DNA from: Methylococcaceae bacterium
Lineage (GTDB): Bacteria; Pseudomonadota; Gammaproteobacteria; Methylococcales; Methylomonadaceae
DNA length: 39,611 nt
Reading direction: 5' to 3'
NCBI GenBank assembly: GCA_947506155.1
Contig: CANNNV010000007.1
Coordinates: forward strand, 1 to 39,611
A program made the position numbers and the translations under genes. Below are positions 33,943-39,611 of the stretch, piece by piece (position 1 is the first letter of the stretch; each line of letters starts with the position of its first letter). The notes beneath the pieces were generated by a model. That model saw only the letters and a list, made by a program, of their open reading frames with translations, was not told the DNA's origin and made no database searches.

Positions 33943-34332
33943 ATGTATGATAAAAATCCATTAAATGCGTATAGGGATATGAATAGCCAGTATCTTACTG
34001 ATACTGATTTTGAAAAAAAATGGTATGAATCCGTGATTATGCGGCTGCAACTGATTCAAAATGCGCAATTTAATCCAGTAGAAGTGCATATCAAGCTGAT
34101 TGAAGTTGCCGATGGCTTGAGCTGGATACAGGAAAATTTAAACGAAAGATTGAGCCCAGAGCATAAGGCTATCTTAAAAAAAATTTACAGTAATAATATC
34201 TACATTATCAATGGCGCGATTGCGACCAAAAATATGAGCTATCTCGATATTGTAATTGACTCGTTAAAAACAGTGATGGAGCCTTATTACAAAAAAGAAC
34301 GTTCTGCTATGGAAAATACACAGCCCGCCTAA
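33943..34332 (+). CDS. FliS-like flagellar export chaperone
   Basis: 129 residues, the size of FliS. The start NPLNAYRDMNSQYL resembles the N-terminal cap of FliS, and the ENLNERLSPEHKAILKKIY and NMSYLDIVIDSLKTVMEPYY segments follow the helix pattern of the FliS four-helix bundle. FliS binds flagellin C-termini and keeps monomers from polymerising in the cytoplasm. The gene lies just downstream of a flagellin, as usual. The usual conserved PxxLIxMLYDGA segment is poorly kept (NPVEVHIKLIEVADGLS), so no symbol is given. SD GGAGG is strong. Confidence 0.65.
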   Translation: MYDKNPLNAYRDMNSQYLTDTDFEKKWYESVIMRLQLIQNAQFNPVEVHIKLIEVADGLSWIQENLNERLSPEHKAILKKIYSNNIYIINGAIATKNMSYLDIVIDSLKTVMEPYYKKERSAMENTQPA

Positions 34333-34341
34333 AGCGAGGCA

Positions 34342-34365
34342 CCCCGTCCGTAACGTTGGACGGGG
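34342..34365. terminator. Hairpin between convergent FliS-like and coiled-coil genes
   Basis: CCCCGTCC (34342-34349) pairs with GGACGGGG (34358-34365) around an 8-base loop, ten bases after the stop of the FliS-like gene. There is no T-tract, so its terminating strength is uncertain. Confidence 0.55.
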
Positions 34366-34375
34366 CCTACGGCAA

Positions 34376-34693
34376 TCACGACAGGTTTTTCTTCGCTGAA
34401 AAAACCTGTCCAGTGATGGCTTCGATGGCGGCAATCAGCGTGCTTAATTTCCCCATCTCCTCTAATTTCTTCAATTCCAGCTCCAGCTCTAATGCCGTCA
34501 ACTTGGCTTTTGATGAAAAAACTTGCCCAGTGATATCTTCTATTGCTGTAACCAGGCTGTCTAGTTTTTCCAAATCATCTAGTTTCTTTAAATCCAGCTC
34601 CAATTCCAGTGCTGCTAGCTCATCTAATGCACTGGATTCTAAAACCAACTCCTCAAACGCCTTAAACTCTAAATCAACCTGATTGGTATTCAA
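34376..34693 (-). CDS. Acidic coiled-coil protein with internal duplication, flagellar locus
   Basis: 105 residues of unknown family. Residues 28-62 and 67-101 are two copies of a 35-residue unit (ALELELxLKKLxxLxKLxxL, then AIExITGQVFSxK), period 39 residues or 117 bases. The first part of each copy is a heptad-like amphipathic helix. The start is TTG at 34693: AAAGGAGA sits at a proper distance upstream and no ATG is available. It lies 46 bases after the fliR stop on the same strand, so it is probably the last gene of the fli operon. Function unknown; a flagellum-linked role is inferred from position alone. Confidence 0.7.
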   Translation of the reverse strand: MNTNQVDLEFKAFEELVLESSALDELAALELELDLKKLDDLEKLDSLVTAIEDITGQVFSSKAKLTALELELELKKLEEMGKLSTLIAAIEAITGQVFSAKKNLS

Positions 34694-34738
34694 TGTCTTC
34701 TCCTTTAAAATGTTGCATTAAGTTTTGTAACCGGCGTA

Positions 34739-35521
34739 CTACGGAACGACTCGTGTGATTTGCCGTAACATCTGCATGCTTTCGTTGAGCATATTGAGCA
34801 TAGGCGTAGTCAAATAGGGCAAGATGAAGTAAATCATGCTGTAGCCGACTACTAAGGTCAGCGGAAAGCCTATACCAAATAGATTCAGTTGTGGCGCGGC
34901 GCGGGTTAACACTCCTAGCGCCATGTTAGTGATCAATAAAGCCGTGACCACAGGCATGGACAGTTGCAGGCCTATGCTGAATATCCGCGCCCCCCAATAA
35001 GCCAGTTGTTGGAACCCTGGCGCTCCCATCGTGCCCCGGCCAATGGGCAAGCTGGTAAAGCTTCCCACCAAACTATCAATCAACAGTAAATGAAGGTCAC
35101 ACGCCAGAAACATCTGTAACAGCAGCAGCGACAAAAATTGGCTGATAGAGGATGAGCGTCCCTTGGATTGTGGATCAAAAAAAGTGGCGAAACCCAAGCC
35201 CATACTCATGCTCATCATTTCGCCGGCCAGTTCTACACCGGTGAAAATAATGCGTAAAACAAATCCAATAGAGACACCAATGATGAATTGCTGAATCAAA
35301 ATCAGTATGCCGGCGTAGGACATTGGATCTTGTTCAGCAAAAGGCGGAAGACTCGGAGCAATCAGTAGCGTAATGGCAAAACCGAGTGCCACCCGGATTC
35401 GGATAGGAATGCTGTTATTGCTTAAAAACGGAGCGCTGCTAAATACCCCCAGTATGCGGGTCATAGGCCAATAAAAACCACTGACGCCGTTGTATAACTG
35501 GGTGGTGGTGATTTCAATCAT
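34739..35521 (-). CDS. fliR: Flagellar export gate protein
   Basis: 260 residues with about six hydrophobic segments. The FliR pattern is visible in FYWPMTRILGVFSSAPF at the start, GISIGFVLR-like sequence in GVSIGFVLRIIFTGVELAGEMMS, and the PVVTALLITNMALGVLTRAAPQLN stretch. FliR is part of the FliP5Q4R1 export gate of the flagellar type III secretion system in the inner membrane. It lies six bases after fliQ. Confidence 0.96.
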   Translation of the reverse strand: MIEITTTQLYNGVSGFYWPMTRILGVFSSAPFLSNNSIPIRIRVALGFAITLLIAPSLPPFAEQDPMSYAGILILIQQFIIGVSIGFVLRIIFTGVELAGEMMSMSMGLGFATFFDPQSKGRSSSISQFLSLLLLQMFLACDLHLLLIDSLVGSFTSLPIGRGTMGAPGFQQLAYWGARIFSIGLQLSMPVVTALLITNMALGVLTRAAPQLNLFGIGFPLTLVVGYSMIYFILPYLTTPMLNMLNESMQMLRQITRVVP

Positions 35522-35526
35522 CAGAA

Positions 35527-35796
35527 TTATCCAACCAAATTGGGAATATTGGTCAGCATGGTGCGCAAGTAGTCCGTGAGAATTGATAATATCCAGGGAC
35601 CTGCGACGATCAGAACAACAAAGATACCCAGCAGTTTGGGAATAAATGAAAGCGTTGCTTCGTTGATCTGTGTGGCGGCTTGAAAAATACTGATAATCAA
35701 GCCGATAACCAACGCTGTCAATAACAGCGGTGCCGACACCAGTAAGGTAACTTCAATCGCGTGGCGTCCCATGGACATGACGAGTTCGGGAGTCAT
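35527..35796 (-). CDS. fliQ: Flagellar export gate protein
   Basis: 89 residues, the usual size. Two helices: LLVSAPLLLTALVIGLIISIFQAATQI and PKLLGIFVVLIVAGPWILSIL. The linker QINEATLSFIPK is the conserved FliQ loop. It assembles with FliP and FliR. It stands between fliP (10 bases) and fliR (6 bases). Confidence 0.97.
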   Translation of the reverse strand: MTPELVMSMGRHAIEVTLLVSAPLLLTALVIGLIISIFQAATQINEATLSFIPKLLGIFVVLIVAGPWILSILTDYLRTMLTNIPNLVG

Positions 35797-35805
35797 AATA
35801 GGTGC

Positions 35806-36546
35806 TTAGGCAAAGCTTTGCCCCAGAGAGCCCAGTAATAATTGCCAGCCATCGACTAATACAAATAGCATAATCTTAAGCGGCAAAGACACGATGGACG
35901 GCGATACCATCATCATTCCCATTGCCATCAGGACGCTGGCTACCACCATGTCTACGATCAAAAAAGGAATAAATACGGCAAAGCCGATTTGAAAAGCCGT
36001 TTTGAGTTCGCTAGTGGCAAAGGCTGGCACCAGGATTGAAAAGGGAACGTCTTCCGCGCTTTGTAACGGGGCTGTATTAGCTAGTTTTACATATAAGGCC
36101 AAATCAGCTTTACGTGTTTGCCTAAGCATAAAAGCTTTCAACGGTGTGCCGCCGATTTCCAATGCCTGGACTACAGTGATTTTGTTTTCTGACAAAGGCT
36201 GGTAAGCCTCAGTATAAATTTTGTCGATGATAGGACTCATAACAAAAAGCGTCAAAAATAGCGCCAAACCGATCATGACCTGATTCGGCGGCGTACCTTG
36301 CGTGCCCAGCGCCATGCGTAGCAGCGATAGCACAATAATGATACGAGTAAAGCTGGTCATCATTAGCACCACTGCCGGCAAAAAAGACAGCGAGGTTAAC
36401 AGCAGTAACAGTTCCAATTCCAGGCTGTAGGCTTGGCCGCCGCCGGCAAGAGGTGAAGCATTAACGATAGGCAACGCTGCATCAGCAACCATCGGCAGCA
36501 GCAAGACTGCGCAGCAGGCCAGCAGGCGAATTTGGCTAACTCTCAT
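35806..36546 (-). CDS. fliP: Flagellar export gate protein
   Basis: 246 residues. An N-terminal cleavable signal ([16 protein letters not shown]) is followed by the FliP core: [43 protein letters not shown], and LIVPAF-like residues in [18 protein letters not shown]. The end [24 protein letters not shown] is diagnostic. It overlaps fliO by 11 bases. Confidence 0.97.
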   Translation of the reverse strand: MRVSQIRLLACCAVLLLPMVADAALPIVNASPLAGGGQAYSLELELLLLLTSLSFLPAVVLMMTSFTRIIIVLSLLRMALGTQGTPPNQVMIGLALFLTLFVMSPIIDKIYTEAYQPLSENKITVVQALEIGGTPLKAFMLRQTRKADLALYVKLANTAPLQSAEDVPFSILVPAFATSELKTAFQIGFAVFIPFLIVDMVVASVLMAMGMMMVSPSIVSLPLKIMLFVLVDGWQLLLGSLGQSFA

Positions 36547-36850
36547 TGCGCATGACCTTGTATTTTTCTAGCCAGGATTGAGCAAGTTGCGGCTCGACAA
36601 CAGGCGGTGAAGGCAAGTGCAGCAAGGTGTTGACTTGCCCAGGAGCAACGCCCAAAACCAACCACTGCCCGTCTACCTCCAGCACCACTACACGTTCGCG
36701 TTGGCCTACAGCAATTGAAGCCTGAAGCGTCAGCAAGGACTTGCTACCTAGGCGTGGTTTGCTCAACTTTTGCAACAACCAGGCGGCACTGGCGAGCAAC
36801 GCCAATACCAGAGCCAACGGTAGCAAGGCATGTAAGTAATCCTGTATCAT
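36536..36850 (-). CDS. fliO: Flagellar biosynthesis protein FliO
   Basis: 104 residues. One N-terminal transmembrane helix ([21 protein letters not shown]), followed by a short cytoplasmic domain with [26 protein letters not shown] and LLGVAPGQ-like [12 protein letters not shown]. FliO helps FliP assemble into the export gate. It overlaps fliN by four bases (ATGA) and fliP by 11. Confidence 0.92.
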   Translation of the reverse strand: MIQDYLHALLPLALVLALLASAAWLLQKLSKPRLGSKSLLTLQASIAVGQRERVVVLEVDGQWLVLGVAPGQVNTLLHLPSPPVVEPQLAQSWLEKYKVMRNES

Positions 36851-37248
36851 CGGTTCAATTTATTGATGCGTTCAGCGGGACTGGTGATGTCAGCTAAACG
36901 TATGCCATATTTATCATTGACCACGACCACCTCGCCATGCGCAATAAGACAGCCATTGATCAGAACATCCAGTGATTCACCGGCCAAACCTTCGAGTTCA
37001 ATGACTGAACCTTGCGTCAGTTGCAGTAAATTTTTAATCACGATCTTAGTGCGACCTAACTCAACCGTGAGCTGTACCGGAATATTTAAAATAGAGCTAA
37101 TGTCAGGGTGTGAGGCGCTCTGGATAGGGTTATTTTCCAAACTCTTAAATATGTCGGGATCCGCTTTTTCAAAGCTCTGAGAAAAGTCGCCTTCTGCCTG
37201 CTCGGAAAGGGCAGCACTCCAGTCATCTTCCATATTTTGTTCAGCCAT
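36847..37248 (-). CDS. fliN: Flagellar motor switch protein
   Basis: 133 residues. The N-terminal part is acidic and flexible; the C-terminal SpoA domain contains ILNIPVQLTVELGRTKIVIK, LTQGSVIELEGLAGE and VLINGCLIAHGEVVVVNDKYGIRL. It forms the C-ring base and binds export apparatus and CheY. The start at 37248 is chosen: AGGAG lies seven bases upstream. An ATG at 37266 would extend by six residues. The gene overlaps the fliM end by eight bases. Confidence 0.96.
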   Translation of the reverse strand: MAEQNMEDDWSAALSEQAEGDFSQSFEKADPDIFKSLENNPIQSASHPDISSILNIPVQLTVELGRTKIVIKNLLQLTQGSVIELEGLAGESLDVLINGCLIAHGEVVVVNDKYGIRLADITSPAERINKLNR

Positions 37249-38236
37249 GTGATACTCCTTGGACAAATGGGTCCAGATCTTTAATTAATTTTTCGACACG
37301 CAACGCATATTGACCATTGAGCTTGCCATAGCTGCAAGCCATAATGGGTACGTTATCGGCCTTTAGTTCGATAATTTCCGGCATAGTTATTGGGATGATA
37401 TCCCCGACTTTCATGTTTAAAACGTTGAGTAAAGAAAAAGGGATGGTGCATAAATCAGCAACAATCTCGACTTCGGCGGTTTGAATTTTCTGCCCGAGTA
37501 GAGCAGTCCATCGATTGTCATGCAACGTATCACTGTGCATACTGTAGCGCAAAAGATCGCCGATCGGTTCCAGCATGCTGTAGGGCATACAAATGTGCAT
37601 CTCACCATCAGCGCCACCCAAATCAATGCGAAAAGTTGTTACCACCACAATTTCATTGGGGGTGGCGATATTAGCAAATTGTGGATTCATTTCACTACGA
37701 ATGAATTCTAGCTCGACCGCATAAATCATCTCCCAGGACTTGGCAAGGTTTTCAGAAATAATAGCCAGTACACGTTGGATAATGCGCTGCTCGGTTTGGG
37801 AAAAGTCACGCCCTTCAATACGAGTCTGAATAGTGCCATTACCACCAAAAAAATAATCGACGAATAGGAATACCAAATAAGGGTCCATGACCACCAGTGC
37901 GGTTCCTAGCAGTGGCTTGATGCGTACTAGGTTCAAATTGGTAGGTACCACCAGATGGCGCAGGAACTCACTGTATTTACTGGTGCGTATTGGGCCTACT
38001 GACACGTCAGCAGTCCGGCGCAAAAAGCCGTACAAAGAGGTGCGAAGTAATCGGGCAAAACGCTCATTAATCAATTCCAGCGATGGCATACGGCCGCGTA
38101 CGATACGCTCCTGCGTAGCCATGTTGTAAACGCGTGCAGCGGAGGAATCGATCACCTCAACTGGATCATCCAGTTCGCCAGTTACACCTTGAAGTAGCGT
38201 GTCAATTTCATCCTGGGAAAGGAATTTTTCGTCCAT
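37241..38236 (-). CDS. fliM: Flagellar motor switch protein
   Basis: 331 residues. The N-terminal LSQDEIDTLL is the CheY-binding peptide of FliM. The middle domain contains ERIVRGRMPSLELINERFAR and SLFGFLRR-like SLYGFLRRTADV with the GGNG loop (FFGGNG). The end is the SpoA domain with GDIIPI and YALRVEKLI. FliM joins the rotor to chemotaxis signalling. It begins two bases after fliL. Confidence 0.97.
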   Translation of the reverse strand: MDEKFLSQDEIDTLLQGVTGELDDPVEVIDSSAARVYNMATQERIVRGRMPSLELINERFARLLRTSLYGFLRRTADVSVGPIRTSKYSEFLRHLVVPTNLNLVRIKPLLGTALVVMDPYLVFLFVDYFFGGNGTIQTRIEGRDFSQTEQRIIQRVLAIISENLAKSWEMIYAVELEFIRSEMNPQFANIATPNEIVVVTTFRIDLGGADGEMHICMPYSMLEPIGDLLRYSMHSDTLHDNRWTALLGQKIQTAEVEIVADLCTIPFSLLNVLNMKVGDIIPITMPEIIELKADNVPIMACSYGKLNGQYALRVEKLIKDLDPFVQGVSHG

Positions 38237-38238
38237 GA

Positions 38239-38736
38239 TTATTGGATAATAAATGAGGTAATTAACACATTCACCAACTTGATTGCTGGCAGTCCTTTTT
38301 CAAAGGGTTGCTGCAGCAGCGCGGTAATTTCTTTAGTGAGATCAGTCTTTCCTTCTAGGCTGGACAGCGTGGTGGCAGACTTGTTGGATAGCATCATTAA
38401 TAGTCGGCTGCGCACTTGCGGTAGGTAAAGGGTTAGTCTTTCTAAATCTTCTTGATCGGCAAATTGCAGATGAAACGTAGCTTGCAAAAATTGTCCATCA
38501 GGAGGCAAGTTAACGGTAAAAGGTGCTAGTTCGATAAATATGGGCTGTCCAGGAGCATGTGTAGCTTCAGCTTCTTCGTGCGTAGCCTCGGTTTCTTTTG
38601 GCGTTTTGTTCTGGTGTAGAAAATACCAAATCCCTCCACCATTGCCGGCTAGCAGAATGACAGCTAATGTTATCCATAGCCATTTTTTGGATTTCTTACC
38701 AACGTTATCGGTTTGTGGTGGTGATTGGTCGGTCAT
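38239..38736 (-). CDS. fliL: Flagellar basal body-associated protein
   Basis: 165 residues. One transmembrane helix (WLWITLAVILLAGNGGGIWYF, about 19-39) after a basic cytoplasmic start, followed by a linker and a periplasmic stomatin-like domain with APFTVNLPPDGQFLQATFHL, RSRLLMMLSNK and IKLVNVLITSFIIQ at the end. FliL stabilises the stator around the motor. It is followed directly by fliM. Confidence 0.94.
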   Translation of the reverse strand: MTDQSPPQTDNVGKKSKKWLWITLAVILLAGNGGGIWYFLHQNKTPKETEATHEEAEATHAPGQPIFIELAPFTVNLPPDGQFLQATFHLQFADQEDLERLTLYLPQVRSRLLMMLSNKSATTLSSLEGKTDLTKEITALLQQPFEKGLPAIKLVNVLITSFIIQ

Positions 38737-38784
38737 AACTATTAAATGATGAGTTGAAAAAGGTAGTTGTAAAATAATTGGTTG

Positions 38785-39611
38785 TTATACGGCAATATTG
38801 ATTAAGCCATTGCCACTTGTAGTACGCAGAGAGTCAACTGAAACTGAAGCCTGGACGGATTCATTATCAACGATACCTTGGTTAGAGCGAGGCGGTTGCC
38901 GTGGGTCGGGATTTTGATTATGTGAACTAACGTCAGAATGTTCTAGTTGTATGCCTGCTTCTGCGAATAGATTGTCCAGCATGGGTAGAGCATTTTGTAA
39001 AGCGTCACGAACTTCTGCTTGTGCTGAGATGAATTGCACAGTGGCCTGTTGATTGTTGATATGCACTGTTACTTGCACCGGTCCCAAATTAGGCGGATTT
39101 AAAGTGAGACTGGCGCTTTGCAGTTTATTTTGGCTCATCCAGACTATCCGTTGACTGATGGCTTGGTTCCAGTTTGGATTGTGTACTGAGGGGCTGATGT
39201 TATATGTGCTTACTGTCGGTGCCGTGACGCTCGATTCTGTTTTGGTTGCGGGTGATGCTTGTATATTCAATATATTAGCAAGTTCATCGGGACGATCAGC
39301 TAGTACAGGGATTTTTGTTTCCATCAGGCTTGTAGTCGTTAAACTGGATGCTGAGTTTGGTGTTACTTGTTCTATTTCCTGGATATCAAGGCTTGCTGTT
39401 TCTGGAGCAATTTTCAATTCCTGCGTGACTCCAGATTTGACAGTCTTTATTGGACTCAGTTGCGCTGAAACCGCAGGCGCTGAAACCGCAGGCGCTGAAA
39501 CCGCAGGCGCTGAAACCGCAGGCGCTGAAACCGCAGGCGCTGAAACCGCAGGCGCTGAAACCGCAGGCGCTGAAACCGAAGGCGCTGAAACCGCAGGCGC
39601 TGAAACCGCAG
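38785..39611 (-). CDS. fliK: Flagellar hook-length control protein, C-terminal part
   Basis: The reading frame is open from the stop at 38785 to the window edge, giving at least 275 residues; the true start lies outside. A TTG near 39417 is only an internal codon, since the frame continues upstream. The C-terminal domain holds [31 protein letters not shown] and [14 protein letters not shown], the FliK substrate-switch domain that binds FlhB. Upstream, a linker carries ten tandem [10 protein letters not shown] units. FliK is exported and sets hook length. It precedes fliL by 48 bases. Confidence 0.9.
   Translation of the reverse strand, partial: AVSAPAVSAPSVSAPAVSAPAVSAPAVSAPAVSAPAVSAPAVSAPAVSAQLSPIKTVKSGVTQELKIAPETASLDIQEIEQVTPNSASSLTTTSLMETKIPVLADRPDELANILNIQASPATKTESSVTAPTVSTYNISPSVHNPNWNQAISQRIVWMSQNKLQSASLTLNPPNLGPVQVTVHINNQQATVQFISAQAEVRDALQNALPMLDNLFAEAGIQLEHSDVSSHNQNPDPRQPPRSNQGIVDNESVQASVSVDSLRTTSGNGLINIAV
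39462..39611. repeat. Ten 15-bp tandem repeats in fliK
   Basis: Unit GCGCTGAAACCGCAG (plus strand) repeats ten times without gap to the last base. Unit 8 (39567-39581) differs in one base, GAAG instead of GCAG, changing one Ala to Ser. On the coding strand each unit adds five residues, PAVSA. The array probably continues past the window. Confidence 0.97.

Noticed and set aside
39462-39611. CRISPR array
   Set aside because: The 15-bp units are contiguous with no unique spacers and keep the fliK frame.

Overview
The window looks like the chromosome of a free-living, flagellated Gammaproteobacterium. Intergenic palindromes, degraded IS200/IS605-type ends and gene content suggest a member of the Methylococcales (methanotroph lineage). 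That placement is an inference from gene content and feel; no methane-oxidation marker lies in the window. Most of the DNA is core housekeeping.

Layout. 1-913: tail of a TnpB-like gene with its right-end hairpin, then about 770 bases without a convincing gene. 914-10983 (minus strand): PilZ membrane protein, purL, the bamC/dapA pair, acyP/rlmKL, and an exported FKBP isomerase. A gutted IS200/IS605-type element sits between dapA and acyP. 11098-11517: exported glycine-zipper protein (minus). 11839-18807 (plus): rapA, a CvfB-like S1 protein, two tandem paralogous exported proteins of unknown function, and a J-domain/Sel1 membrane protein. 18943-23643 (plus): glyQ-glyS-gmhB-plsC cluster and a small lipoprotein. 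23715-25889 (minus): ychJ, rhlE-type helicase, tRNA-Ser(UGA). 26212-32240: orphan membrane protein, SemiSWEET-like protein/queC, TusA-like protein, cysG, a small cytochrome c, an orphan two-TM protein, argG. 32538-39611: flagellar region, with a divergent flagellin and a FliS-like chaperone on the plus strand, facing a minus-strand fliK-L-M-N-O-P-Q-R operon. That operon ends with a small coiled-coil protein not assigned to any flagellar family.

How genes work together. glyQ/glyS form the tetrameric glycyl-tRNA synthetase, followed by heptose (LPS) and phospholipid enzymes. fliM/fliN make the motor switch, fliO-R the flagellar export gate, fliK the hook ruler, fliL a stator-associated protein. 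The flagellin and FliS-like protein supply filament subunit and chaperone. bamC belongs to outer-membrane protein assembly and dapA to lysine/peptidoglycan precursor synthesis.

Most unusual features: (1) the tandem pair of exported paralogues, whose leaders, signal peptides and terminators are almost identical while the mature parts have diverged; (2) a flagellin with an internally duplicated Ala-rich centre next to a FliS-like gene and a TTG-started, internally duplicated acidic coiled-coil gene; (3) a tnpB-less IS200/IS605 remnant with a possible omega-RNA end that supplies the acyP stop codon; (4) several families of intergenic palindromes, one of which overlaps the argG stop codon; (5) ten perfectly phased 15-bp repeats in fliK at the window edge. 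No complete new defence or metabolic system was recognised.
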